A stretch of DNA of 64,000 bases, taken from Lagopus muta (Eukaryota; Chordata; Aves; Galliformes; Phasianidae). Location of the stretch: NCBI RefSeq assembly GCF_023343835.1, contig NC_064435.1, positions 60,657,634 to 60,721,633 on the forward strand, in the 5' to 3' direction. Positions 20,632 to 32,593 of the stretch are shown here, one piece after another. Under the pieces are notes generated by a model that worked only from the letters and a program-made list of their open reading frames with translations, was not told the origin of the DNA and searched no databases. A program made the position numbers and the translations under genes. Positions within the stretch are counted from its first letter, which is position 1. The number at the start of each line of letters is the position of its first letter.

Positions 20632-23600
20632 ACAGCTCCTGGCTGCTCCATAAAACCACAAGAAGCTGTTGCTCCTAAGAGGTAGCTACTGGAATAAAAA
20701 GAGATTTTGATCTTACAGTGAAGTCTGGGATCCAGATGAGTAAATCCAAGCATACAAATGAAAATTTGAAACTTTAGTCCTTGGTACACTTGTATAGAAC
20801 TTTATGAATTAATGTTAATGATTCCAGTCCTACAAGGCCTCAAAGAAAGTAATGAAAAGATTGCTTTTGTATTTCAACCTGAGAGTTGAATTGTTCAAAG
20901 CTTCCATGGTTTGGATTTTAAGATAAGAAAGGAAAGCGGGAAGAATGAAGATGTTTGTTTTCTACTTAGTCTTCAGTGCCCAGAGATGAAGAACCCCTGT
21001 AGACAAGATCAAGAGCAACAAAAGCATGAAAAAAGACATGTAAAAAGTGTAATGGCTTTATGGGAAGGAATATAAAGGGAAAGTAATGCTGCATTCTTCA
21101 TTAACTGAAATACACTTTATCTACTCAGTATTTAGAGATTAGAACAGTAAATGTAAACACAAAATACCTGTTTGTAAAAATAGCACTTTATTTAAGAAAA
21201 TTCATTATATGTTATGGATAGTTAAATATAAATACTGTTAAAATATTTTATATTGCCAATGTGTTGTTTTGAGAATAAAACCATTTAAGTGATATTGGCC
21301 ATTTTTCTTGAACACTAACACTAGCAGATCCTCAAAGTGTTTTGAGAACTTTTTGTTAATGTTTGAAAGGATTTGTACAGAAATTATGAGTGGAAGTAAT
21401 TTTCTGTTTAGTAAATTCATTTTCTATTAATCAACTAACATATAAGTTACCTGAAAACTCAGATTCTATTTTCATTTTTCTGAAAACTCATAAATATTTT
21501 ACTTGACCACTGTTTGAGATCAGTATATATAATGTTGCAGTACTAATGCAGGTAAAGTCAAGAACATCCAGTGCAGAAGATTAATCTCAGTTCCCTCCAC
21601 ATCTAAAGGTCCTGCCTTCCTCCTCCTCACTGTACAGGTTTTAGTGGAGTTTGGAAAAAAAATAGGTAGAGGTGTGCATGGTGATAAATAGAGATAACAG
21701 CAGCAGCGAAAGCAATGATGTTCTACTTTCCCTAAGGTTGCTCCAGGTTGGGCAGCTGATTCTGTGATGGCTTCATTGATTTGGCCACCTGGGGTACTGT
21801 GCCAAGGTGCCAAGAGCAAACAGCAGAACAGCTGAGCCATGCCAGGGAAAAGTCAATGATGAGTGCTGATTTGGCTTTTTTGTTACTTACAGTGTTATTT
21901 ACATTAAAAATGTCAAAACAGAGTAACCTTCAGAAATTAAACCTTTTTAAAAATATATGTTTACCTGTCAAGTGAGATAGCTAAGAAGGGAAACAAGTAT
22001 TTTTATTAAGGAGAAACTGTACTACTAGCTCTTTAGAGGAAGATAAGTGAAAAGTGGGATATGGTATCTTTGCAGAGACTTTATGAAAGAATAAATAGCA
22101 GGGAATAAAAGTGGAAGGGAAAAGAAAAAGAAGAAAAGTGTGTTGGTAAAGTATGTCAGCTGTGCTTGTATGTATCTATATGAAAATGTGAACTGCCTTT
22201 GATAACAAATAAGGGTCCAATGAATTCTGAAACATCAAATGCTTCCCATTGGTTGCATGTGACACAAAAGCTACCAATCCTGTTATGTCAGTCTTCAGTA
22301 TTAATTTGTGGCTTAGTAAGGTTTTTTTCTTTGCAAAATGTTATACTAGTGCTGGAGTCCACATTCACAAGTGCTAATTCTGGCTGTTTCTGCTGTCATG
22401 CATTGGTGGGATAGAGAGGTCTTCCTCTCTACAGGGCATTGTCACTACAGCCCAAATTGCCTCCATTCTTAATCTCTTTAGTATTAATTATTATTATCCT
22501 TTAGGAGTCTCTTGGATTGCTTGCAGCTCACCGTGTTGCTTTCTCAGCAGACATCCAAGGGGTTGAAATCTCAGCCTGTAGGCAGCCTGTAATAGAACCC
22601 AACCACCAAATGTCCTTTGTCTTGACCCTGGTTTATACCTATAAAAATTGGTGCAAAACAAAGGTTATGATCAATTTGTTCATTGCAGGCATTTGCTTGA
22701 ACAAAAAGACAACTGAGAGACTACAACCATCATTTCACTGACCTGTTCTGATTGGTCAAATGTGAAAGGCTGTTTCCCATTTGCTGTTCACTTACTGTGT
22801 TTTCTTTTGTAGTTTAAATGAAAATCTCTGTTAGCAAAGTTTGGATTGCTTACCTAATAATGAAAAACATCTTCTAAGATTTGTAGAATAATTAAACAGA
22901 AGAAGAAATAGTTCTTGTTATGATTAGCCTAGGATTATGAACTTGACTAATCTGTAGTCGATAATCATAGGATGTCTTATTTAACAGAGTAGGACTGTGT
23001 TTTTGCAGACAGCTCTTATAAGGTACTTGGAATTTCATTTTCTTTTTTCCTACACTTTGAGCATTAATCAAGATCAAATTTTAAATAGAGATATTTTATT
23101 ATCTGGAAGTGATTCAAGCAGTCATCTGTAGTATTTTTCATGCTTCAGCAAATGCTTCAGTAAATGCCTCAGAAGCGAGGTAGCTTCTCAAGGGAACAAC
23201 TTTGGTTTCCAGAGTGAAGGGAAACATAAAAGTTCTTACAAACAGAAATCTTTACTACCAAGATCATCTTAGTTTAGAATTGCTTGGCTTGTCTGGCTCT
23301 GACACTAATAGCCCCAAACTTGCCACTTCTAGATTTTATTTTATTGCGAAGCCCTCTTGGCAGTACAAGAGTACATGTAGTAGGAACAGGCTTTGTCCAT
23401 TAAACCTGAAACAACTTCAGCTATATTTAAAGCTCATTTGGAATACTTAATTTCCAGTCTTTCAAAAGTTTGTATTATTGAAATAAACTGTTAATGCAGT
23501 GTCCTCCTTGAAGTATACATACAGCTCTCTCAAAATAGGTCTGTCTGGTCTTGAGAATGCCATACCATGTCTGTTAGAGTGAACTGAGGCATGGTTCTTG

Positions 23601-24395
23601 AAGGTAATAAACAGATAAAGGTGAATGTAGGAAAATGGCCATTCAAGACACTGCCTTATAAATGGCTTAAAAATATTCTGTGTTCTTGCATTTACCTCAT
23701 ATGTGTCTATAAGATCTTGTTTTGATTAAGCCTAAGCCATTTGTAGCACCACAGAATCAGTGGCCTACAATTAGATGAAGCAGAGTTTTCCATTTTGCTG
23801 AGCTTCAGAACAAAATCACTTTGCACAGAACAGCTAGGTAAGTGCTATGGATTTGATTACCATGGGCTTGCTTCTAATTCCTCTCAGCGGGTTCACATAT
23901 GAATTCTGTATGTAAATTCTTCATGTACATTCTTTTTCATGTTACTCTGCTACCAGTTTGTTCTCGGAAAGGAAAAAAAGATCACAAAATGTTAGACCAG
24001 TCAGCTCCATCAGTATTTGTGGGTGCACCAGATCCCATGGATTTATGTATATCATACTATAACTCCTGGATCAACTTGTAAGGATATTTTGTGGTCTGCA
24101 TGTCCATGGGTTTTGCATACGTCTCTGCTAGCCCTTTGATGGTTCATAGACAGCATCTTATAGTGCATTTCATGGCTGTTAATCAGTTGCAGTCCGAGCT
24201 TCCTATCATTTCAATTGCATTACTATCATTTCAATTGTACTTGTAGTTCTCATTCTTAGGGCTTAATGAGTTATTTTTTAGCCTACACAGCAATCAATCA
24301 ACTTCGGGGACTTCCTCCCATTTCCTTGGACAAAGTGAGTGAATGAATTCCAGCTAACCTTTAGGGGTGTTATTAGCATTCAAGCAAGCTGAACA

Positions 24396-24552
24396 TCACA
24401 GAATCATCACAGAATCGTAGAGTGGCTTGGGTTGGAAGAAACCCCAATGATCTTCAAGTTCCAACCTCCTGCCGCAGGCAAGGCCTCCAGCCTCCAGATT
24501 TGGTACTAGACCGGGGTTGCCCAGGGCCCCAGTCCAACCTGGTCTTGAACAC
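24396..24552 (-). mobile_element. CR1 3'-end fragment, minus strand
   Basis: Starts with the reverse complement of the CR1 tail (ATCACAGAATCATCACAGAATC), then GGTTGGAAGAAACCCC, AGTTCCAACCTCCTGC and CCAGTCCAACCTGGTCTTGAA. Only about the last 150 bases of the element are present. Confidence 0.88.
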
Positions 24553-27500
24553 AAGCATCATCATGAAGTAAGTGAGAGTCTATTTTAAAATGCTGAGACT
24601 TTGATGAGCTCTGAATATTCTGAGAAAAAGCACAGTACAAACTGAAAACTGATTGCAGTTGCCCCATTACTCCCATTATCATTCTTGACACCACTTTGAG
24701 AAGTACAATAAAAATAAATTTATTCAAATGAATTCAGAGTTAGGAAAAGAGCTATAAGATCTAGAAACAGATTGCAAAGCCTGAAACAATAGAATGTCTT
24801 TTACTAGTTTAGCCACAGGTGTTTTCAGATAACAGACAGTGAAGTTAGGAACCATTAGACTAGTGGACCTGGATCCAATTCTCAAGCAAGCCAATGACTC
24901 TAGGTACTGTTTTCCACATGGCAATAATTACTTGCAGCCAAGCTCTTTCTTATTCCCTCCCTGAGGAGAGATGCAGCTTCTGAAGTATCCTGAAATTTTA
25001 ACCTTGCTAGCCAAGGTTAACGTCTAACATTCTTATTGTGCCTTTGTTCTTCAGATTTAGAAGACAATGAGGTTCTCAGATTATGCTGTGTCCCTCTGAC
25101 ACTCCTGCATGTGCTGGGTTTTGTGATAGCACAGCTTAAACACAGTAATAGTTTGCTACTTTTGAAAAAATACTTACTGAGAAGTTCTAATGAAAGCAAC
25201 ATGTTTTTATACTTTGCAGTAAATAATTGAGGTAGTCAATAGCCAAATATTGGCTTGATTTATGCCATGCAATTCCATCAACTTCAAGCCTCTTTGGATT
25301 TTAGTGCATAGAATGGTGAGAGAATCTGGGCTCTGACAACTTAGAAATAGCCACCTGTTCGGATTGCATCATTTCTAAACACAGGTTAAATTGCATCATT
25401 TTTAAACACAAGTGTAGACAAGGAGACTGTAGGTGTATTCAAGCAGCTGAAGGAGTTGCCTGTTGAGTTCTTTTAGGCATCACTTAAATTTGTTGGAGCC
25501 CATCTTTCTGTTGGCATTCACTGTATTGCTGTTTAACATCTTGGAAGGCCGTGATGCTCTCCAATCTAATAAGAAGCAGAATTACAAATGTTAATAGCTG
25601 GCTTGTTTTCCATTGTCTTTCTTTTATATCAGATCTGAGAATCATAAAGAGGAATTCATATATAAATTTGGGAGGATGTTGAGAACAAAAGATAACTAAG
25701 AAAAAGCTACCACACAATCCAGTCTCTGACTTGACTGGATATAGCAACATAACCAAACAATGATTTATCCTGTTTATTTTATAGAGATTTACAAAATCCT
25801 TGTAATATGTAGGACATGATATTTATGTTTTTATTTTACATCAATTTGGGAATACTCTGTATAAACACCGTGTGACTAACACCTTCTTTCAGTCCAGGAA
25901 ACAATGCATAATGTAGGAAGAGCTGCACCCCTGTTTCACAAAATCATTCCTGGCTTTACATCAGCTTACTTCTTCTTCACAGGCAGAAAAAGCCAAAGAA
26001 TAAACAAAAACAAAAGCCAGTGTTGATGTTGGGATGAGAAATCCATGTTATGCCTTTTTTCACTGCTGTGGATGGTTTCCCATGCTGTACTGAATTCCTT
26101 CAAGTGTACTTCCAAAAAAATACTCAAAAAAACCCTGAACCCTCCATTTCATATCTTTAAGAAGACCTCTAACAGAGACACAGCAGCGATTCCTCAGTTG
26201 GGGAAAGCATGATAAAGGAAAAAAAAAAAGAATAAAAGCATTCTCCTGTGCTTTTCCCATTTTAAAATGAAAAAGTGTATATGAAGTTTTAAAATATGAA
26301 TGAAAGCTCTACATTTCTAATTAAAAATATACGTATTTAGAAACTTTGTATAAAAACACCAAATGAGACATTTGTACTTACCATTTCGAACAGAAATCTT
26401 TTCACCAGCTTTGTTGTTTTCATTTCATGTACCTGCTTTATTCAGTCTGTCATCCTTGTTTTTTTTAACATTCCCTAATGAGCTCCTGTTCCCCATTATG
26501 GGCTTATTATCAGAGCCAAGTGCATGTTGCAATCTGAATAATTCAGTTCACCATTGTGTTTCTTTTTTGTTTGTAAATTAGACATGTATATTTATAATGC
26601 AATGAGGCTTCACATGGAGGTCAATGAATGGAAGAAGTATTTGTTTGTCTCACCAGGTCTGAATGGAAGAGTATGTTCTTGGCAATAGCTGTCATATGAT
26701 GAATCTGGGAATGAATATGTGGCCAGGAGGGAGTAGTACATCCTGAGTTCTGCTCCTGTCTTGACAATGGATGTGTTGTGTGATGTTGAGCACACAATTT
26801 TTTTTTTTAGGTTGAGTTTCCCTTCAGAAAGAGACAATGTTATATCCTTAGTTGGGTGAAGACCATCACTGACAGCAGAAAGCACCAGGCAGAATTATCA
26901 TAGTAGTAAATTGCTCTTTGACTCGCTCAGTACTTTCAGGGTGTTGAAATGATAGAGCAGAAACACATGCAAGTGTAATGACTTGAAAGGAACACTGCAA
27001 TCCCTCATGCTTTGGATCCTTTTCCTTTCCAAGGCTCATGATGAAAGCTGAGAGAAGGTGGTTGGGAATAGCCTGCCTGATCAACCTGATCCATCTTCAT
27101 CACTTCTCTGGTAAAATGTCCAGATTTGTGGATGGAAGGACACGCAGCTTAATTTCAATAAGAATTTTGACATAATCTCTTTACCCATAACTCTTACATC
27201 CACAGTAGGACACTTCAGTTTGGCTAGGTAACAACTAGACAAGTGAAAAGTGGTTAATCAAGCTCACATGGTAGTAGTGAATGTTTCTGTGGTTTCACAC
27301 TGATGGCTAACTAAAATCCACCATGCCACTCTCTCACTACCCCTCCTCAAAGAAACAGGGCAAGAAGATATGATGAAAAAGAACTAAAATGTACAGACAA
27401 TAACAAGGAAATTGCTCTAACATGGGTCAGCTTCTGGGCTCTTCTCACAGAGGCCAACTTTGCAGCTCCCTGCACTACCAAAACCTCACCACATAAGCCC

Positions 27501-27579
27501 AATACACATTCATGCTTTTCCTGGTGGCCAGTAGTGAGAGGGATACCTCAGCAATCTGTCCTGGGAACTGGCTGTTCTA
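24553..27579. other. Non-coding region
   Basis: AT-rich DNA between two CR1 remnants. No gene, RNA gene or repeat is recognised beyond short A/T runs. Confidence 0.7.
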
Positions 27580-28240
27580 AGTTTCTATCAGTGCCCGGGG
27601 GAATTTATGCACACCTCACTCCTCAGGTATGGAAGTGACAACAAACTGAGGAACCACTTGATATTCTCAAACTCTAAACAGATTTCATCCAGGTGGGCCT
27701 GCACAGAGTGTGGGATTAGGTCAACTGGAGCTCTGGGAGAAATGCATTTGGGAAGGAAGAACCCTGTGCAACAATATAGGCAGAGTGATGAGGCAGTAGG
27801 TTGGTGGAAAAGGACTTGAGAGCTCTGGTGGACATAAGCTAGCAGGGTGCTTTGTCAGCAGAAAAGGCCAACAACATCCAGAACAGCTGCCTGAGGGGAG
27901 TCGTAATCCTCCTCCACTCAGCAATTGTCAGATCTAGTTTTGGGACTCCTGATGTAGAAGAGACATAGATAAACTAGAGTTCAGAAAAGGGCATGCAAAT
28001 TGTTGGGGCCTAGAGCTCTTGCTCTATGAGGAGGATGCACAGAGAGAATGTGGCTTGTTTGGCCTGGGGAAAAAAGGGCTCCATTGGTCCTTCTGGCAGC
28101 TATACAGCCAGTGAAGGCAGAAACCTCCTGATATCTACAAGGAAGTCACTGAAGTAGATATTTCAGGCTCTTCTTCACGGTGCATGAGAGGACAACAAGA
28201 AATCATTGGCATAGACTGGAACACATCTGCATATAAGTTG
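27580..28240 (+). mobile_element. Decayed CR1 ORF2 fragment
   Basis: Partial similarity to the RT and C-terminal coding part of CR1. It reads as a degraded version of the segment around GTGCACCCTCAG and GACGACACCAAGCTGAG, later ATGCATTTGGGAAGGAAGAAC (equivalent to the LHLGRKN codons), and GAGGATGCACAGAGAGAATG followed by GGCTTGTTTGGCCTGGGG. Frames are broken throughout and borders are approximate. Clearly much older than the copy at 11.2 kb. Confidence 0.65.
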
Positions 28241-28754
28241 ATGTTTTTTTCACCATGAAGACAGGCAGTGCAGTCGGTCTCCATTCTTGCTAGATTTCAA
28301 GAACTGACTCAGTAAAACTCAGGACAGGCTGGCGTGAAACCTCTGAGTGGAGTCTAGGCGAGGGTGGCACACCTCCTAAGGTCCCCTGATACCACAAGGG
28401 GCATCACAGCAAGCATCATGTCACCTCTCCTTTCCACCTCGTGCCAGCTGCACACAAGAGCCTGATGTTTTGTGCAGAAAACCTGCAGCATGCAGCCTTC
28501 CAACAGCTTCACATGTTGCGCAGAGAGACTGCAGCCTGCCCTGTGCTGCACCCTCCTTCTGTCTGCGAGGTGCCACCACCTGCCTTGGCTCAGGCCTGGG
28601 GGTCTCCTGGCAGCAACCTATAACACAGGGAAGGAGGTTAGTTTGTAAGCATATGGGCATTTTTCTCGGCTGCAAATTGCCACACGAGGGTGGTGAGCTG
28701 CTTCCAAACCACACTCCCGAGACCAGGTTTAACAGATTCCCTTTAACTTTCTAG
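28241..28754. other. Moderately GC-rich non-coding stretch upstream of the CpG island
   Basis: No repeat or gene recognised. Open frames here occur on both strands and have no codon or splice support. Confidence 0.6.
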
Positions 28755-28916
28755 AAGTTCGAGCCTCCCTTGATCCTTTGATACCCTTATCGCGGGCACC
28801 TCAGCCTCCGCGAGAGCATCTTGAATTATTCATGGTATTGACCGTGAGGGAAATTAACATTCCCCCCGCAGATACTCCGAGGGACCCGCAGCGAGATAAC
28901 AGCGATCGCGGACGAG
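28755..28916 (+). CDS. Candidate exon 1 in CpG island (unrecognised gene or ANKS6 extension)
   Basis: Two readings are possible. As an internal exon it would start at 28755 after TTTAACTTTCTAG, a good acceptor, in phase 1, which would join the ANKS6 donor at 10676. As a first exon, translation would start at ATG 28832 inside the CpG island. Both use the donor CGAG|GTGAAG at 28916/28917 and end in phase 1. From the ATG the peptide begins MVLTVREINIPPADTPRD and is then rich in Asp and Arg. I do not recognise the protein. The support is the splice signals, an open frame through the island, and phase agreement with the next candidate at 30028. Confidence 0.35.
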
Positions 28917-29105
28917 GTGAAGGCGGTACCTCTCTCTGCCCGCCAGGGGGCGCTGCTGACTCGGCGTTGGGCCCGGCTCGGGGCCGCCTCTTCCCGCTGC
29001 CGCCGCTCGTCGGGAGGGGACGGCCGGTGCCGGTAACCATGAGGGAGCAGCGAGCACACGGGCGATGTCTGCGTGTGCGGGGCCGCTGTGCCGTGCGTAG
29101 TCCTC
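28780..29105. promoter_or_regulatory. CpG island-like segment
   Basis: I count about 37 CpG dinucleotides in roughly 330 bases, with a high G+C stretch from 28905 to 29100 in otherwise AT-rich, CpG-poor DNA. It contains GCGATCGC (28902-28909) and a CTCF-like motif. It is not part of a repeat I recognise, so a promoter or insulator is the likely reading. Confidence 0.75.
28938..28957 (+). promoter_or_regulatory. CTCF-like binding motif
   Basis: GCCCGCCAGGGGGCGCTGCT fits the CTCF core (CC-x-C-CAGGGGGCGC) closely on the + strand. It lies 22 bases after the candidate donor and inside the CpG island. Confidence 0.7.
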
Positions 29106-29159
29106 TAAGCACACCAGCGTTGTTCTGCCTTAAAGTCAGCCTGTGGGACGAGGTTTAAC

Positions 29160-30027
29160 TCATCAAACCCCTGCATGTTAGGTGAATAACAGCTTGAGCC
29201 AGATAAATCAACATTTTTTTTTTTTTAAGGGAGTAAAAGTCTCTAATCTGCTTAACTTCCTCCAAATTTAGAGGCTTGAGGTCGAATCATTGTTATTTCC
29301 TGTCAAATGGTGCTGTGAAGTCACCTAAAATAATGAGATGTCACTTGCCTGGGTACATTAATAATTAGGAGGATTTATTGTAGCAGGCATCATGGGAAAG
29401 TTATGCTTTCCCATTAGATGTCCTTAATTAGAAAAGAATGTGTCAGATTTCAGATCAACGTGGGGGAACTACAACTATCCATTAAAAAGAGAAGGACAAA
29501 TAACACAAGTGACAGCTCTCGCAGAAGTACAAAGATTTAAATACTTTATAAATTAAGGGGATTGGAGGTGCTCGTTTTCATCACTAAAGCTCTTTGACCT
29601 GTCTTCATCATCAGAAGGGTGCAGTCTCCAAGCTGAATTAAGCAACATAAAGAGCAAATGCTCCATATAATTCTGACAATAGACCATCTCAGCCATCAGT
29701 TACTATGTATTTTTTTGTCTTTCAGCAGCATCTCCTTAGGGTGAGCCAGATTGCTTTGGAAATTGCTATTAGCTGTGCTAATAGGAAAGTTTGATGGTGG
29801 TAATGACATCTCTTGAACCACAAGAGCCACAGCTAGTACATTTGTTCAGCTGGTGGCACGATGCAGTACATAGAAATGATTTGACTGTCTTTAGATAAGA
29901 ACTGGAGGTAGTTTTAGTGCATGGGGATCACTACTGTAAATCCAAGCAGAATGAGGTGCCTAACTACTTGGCATGTTTAAGGGGTTAATTTCAGTACCTG
30001 ACTTTTGTGGCTTCCTTTTGGCTGCAG
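29160..30027. other. Non-coding DNA, enhancer-like
   Basis: AT-rich with TAATTA-type homeodomain sites (about 29359-29368 and 29425-29432) and a 9-bp inverted repeat at 29392-29414. No repeats are seen. The block could be a conserved regulatory element or the first intron of the candidate gene. Confidence 0.45.
29392..29414. repeat. Inverted repeat, 9-bp arms
   Basis: ATGGGAAAG, spacer TTATG, CTTTCCCAT; perfect arms. Confidence 0.85.
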
Positions 30028-30084
30028 ATAAATTCCTTGCAGATCCAAGCCGAGGGTACTTGAGTGGCACACAAAAGCTAGAGA
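30028..30084 (+). CDS. Candidate exon 2 (unrecognised gene)
   Basis: A 57-nt open segment between TTTTGGCTGCAG and the strong donor GAGA|GTAAGT. Phase 1 at both ends matches the donor at 28916. It encodes KFLADPSRGYLSGTQKLE plus split codons. A second acceptor (TTCCTTGCAG) 15 bases downstream would remove five residues and keep the frame. The function is unknown. Confidence 0.38.
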
Positions 30085-30267
30085 GTAAGTCTTAGAGTGC
30101 TTTAATTTACTTTGAGTCATGAGTAGAAGCAGGTTACACTCATATTTCTGCCAAGTTCTTGGTTAGCAGACAGATGTGCGTTTTATTTATGCAGCCTTAA
30201 AATCGTACTATGAATGACATCAAGAGTAATTTGAAGAAAGGGTTCGTATTCCCATGATTTATTTCAG

Positions 30268-30449
30268 CTCGCAAGGAGATGCTGCTCCAAGATGGGGAGA
30301 CTAAAATTTTGCAGCGTAAACCAACTGCTTCTGGACCACTGGATCTATTCAGCCTATATCAGGTTATATTTGAAAGTTACTATGAGCTAATGCATTTTTT
30401 GAAGGCCTACATGGAACCAGTGAGAAACATTGGACCAGTGCCTAGCTGA
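30268..30449 (+). CDS. Candidate exon 3, possibly terminal (unrecognised gene)
   Basis: The acceptor ATGATTTATTTCAG precedes an open frame in the phase required by the donor at 30084. It encodes RKEMLLQDGETKILQRKP and then TASGPLDLFSLYQ. A possible donor CAG|GTTATA lies at 30362; otherwise the frame runs another 28 codons to TGA at 30447-30449. A second frame is also open over the first 95 bases, but its composition is less protein-like. I recognise no family. Confidence 0.36.
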
Positions 30450-32369
30450 CAGGTGGCCACATTACCAAGTTATCAGCTCATTTGCTGCTCTTGATAAGTG
30501 TTTCATTAGGGCTGGTTTTGGTAAGAAGGCTGAATTTTTTCTTATGGAGAACAGAAGTCCTTTAGCAATGAGGCTGAGCTACACAAACAGGGATTTTCAG
30601 TTTGAGTGACTGTTTTGTGCTTGAAAAAAAATATATATTTAATGACTGTTTACCTGAGGCTTATTTTTGAGCACTAGTTTTGGATTTAGTATAAGCTTTG
30701 TCCTTGTTTATCAGGGAACCAGATGGAGATAAGTGCCTAAAACTTACACATTCAGTGGGATTGAAAAATATGTGTGTATGTAAGTAGGAAATTAATTAAA
30801 ACATAAACTGTAGGTATAACTTCAGAGGCGTCATAGATGTCCTTTTGAAGTAGTGGGTGGAAGCCCTTTTTATTGTTAATTTAGCCTTCTCTTTTCTAAA
30901 TTGAACCTTTCATCACATATTAAATCCTAAGAGAACTGGGGAACGTGGGGTATGTTCCAAGAGGATACATAAAAGTTACCTCACCTCCATGAGTTATTAG
31001 CATGCAGCATTTCTGCTTTTAATGAGCTCAAATGAGAAATCTTGTACGCTAATTTGAACAAACTACAGTGTCTTATTCACAGCAAGATGCTTCAGACATC
31101 AATCAGCTCCTCAAAGTTTGTTTGTGAGGTACTTCTGTAAGAATCTTTCATCCTGAAAGTGACACCTGAAAACTCTGCTGCAGATCTTGGCAGGATTCAC
31201 ATGTGAATGCCCAAGATCTGTGATGTATTGTTTTGCTGTGGAAAGGAATGTAAATATATTTCACTTTCAAATGTAGGCCTTATGTGCTCATTAAAATATA
31301 ATGTAATCTGACAATTGTACATACAGTTTTGTAAAGGAGATTTCATAAAACCTGCAGCTGTTCTCAAATTTTCTCTGAGAAATCTCTAGGAATAAGTGAA
31401 GTTTGGCATTTTATTCAGCCTTAAGAACTAGAATGCCTGCCTCAGAAAAGTGTTACATAGGATGGCTGCATGCCCGGCTATCAGTGGAGTTGTCTATTCT
31501 CTTCCACCAGTACTGTAATTTTTAGTTCTAAATTAAAGTCTGCCTGAAGCCACAGATGAGTTCTTAGCTCACTGTTCTTTGAATATGGATACAAATCAAA
31601 ACTGGCACTTACCTCATAAAGCTACTTTGAAGGTTAGCTGTCCACTTGAACTGAATGAAGTACCTTTGACATTAGGAAGATTGCTGTGCTGCAGGGGCTT
31701 GCAGGCCTGTATCTCCAAACACTTCAGAGTAGGAAAATTCTGCTGTATTATACAGTGACTGTTCAATACTTTATAATACAGGACAAATTATACCAGAGAA
31801 AGAGTCAAAGCTTAAAGCTTTGGCTATTTATATATTGGCATTATAAATTGGCTATTTATACATTTTTTGGCATGAAAGGGTGTTCACATGTGAATAGAGT
31901 AAGTTTAGGTTTTAAGCTTTTTAAGAATTTCTATCACAAGAATTCAAATTGATGAACCACTATATCTGTTTGATTTTTAAGTTGTTAAAATACAATCCCT
32001 ACTTAATTTTGCCAGTAAAGGCAATGCATTAAACAGATTATTTAGTGTGGGCACCTTTTTCTTTGTATGAATCAGTTAATGATGTCTTAACAATTGGGAA
32101 TTCACTCATTCAGACCACTTAAGGTACTGAAATTTACAGACAGATGTTTTGATAGATTATGAAATATACTTGATTTGATTTCATGGGGCATCAGGAATGC
32201 TGAGTCAGTATCTCCAGAATAAATATAACTGTCATTTTTTTTGGCTAGTCAAATGCACTCATGACCAAAGAAACTTCTCAGGACCAAGCATCTTCCTGTG
32301 TACAGGGCTCTCAGGAGTTTGTGTAATACTAACAGTGAAGATTAAAGAGCAGATAAATATGGATTACAT
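30450..32369. other. Non-coding region
   Basis: AT-rich DNA containing the 40-base near-palindrome at 31181-31220. No gene or transposon is recognised. Confidence 0.7.
31181..31220. repeat. 40-base near-perfect palindrome
   Basis: The outer arms CAGATCTTGG (31181-31190) and CCAAGATCTG (31211-31220) are exact reverse complements. The core ATTCACATGTGAAT (31195-31208) is a perfect 14-base palindrome. Only the unequal linkers CAGG and GC break the symmetry, so 17 base pairs can form per strand. Confidence 0.92.
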
Positions 32370-32593
32370 TTAGTAGGTATCTACTATAGCCCACTTGATC
32401 AGTAAAAACATGTGAATGAGGCTACCAGCTAACAGAAGGAGCATCTCATTTGTAGGCCCTGGTCCTCCTGGCAGACTTCAGCAATCCCATATCTGTTGGA
32501 GGCACAACATAACCATACATAAGCAATCTAGGGGGCTCCTAGCAAATATGGATGATAACTCCCTGACCCAAAGGATAGAAGAATCAATGAGAA
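32370..32593 (+). mobile_element. Old CR1, 5' segment (split by nested insertion)
   Basis: A decayed copy of the CR1 endonuclease region: TAGGTATCTACTATAGCCC corresponds to the GVYYRP codons, GGTCCTCCTGGCAGACTTCA to the VLVGDFN codons, and GATGATAACTCCCTGACCCA follows. It stops abruptly at 32593 where the young copy begins. The continuation is at 33293. Confidence 0.82.

Larger units (their letters stand above)
15679..24395. other. Non-coding region downstream of the young CR1
   Basis: AT-rich DNA with no clear gene. Items of note are a coding-like relic on the minus strand (about 16110-16320), a perfect inverted repeat (18137-18161), a purine run with a G tract (18636-18681), a candidate exon (18804-18940), a short tandem repeat (20391-20428) and poly-T (20607-20631). 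Nothing else is recognised. Confidence 0.7.

Noticed and set aside
28354..28714. Several overlapping open frames on both strands
   Set aside because: They result from moderately GC-rich sequence with few stops. No splice support or recognisable protein features.
29038..29158. ATG in good context in the CpG island (CCATGAGG)
   Set aside because: The frame reaches a stop at 29158 with no donor in the phase needed by the next candidate exon.
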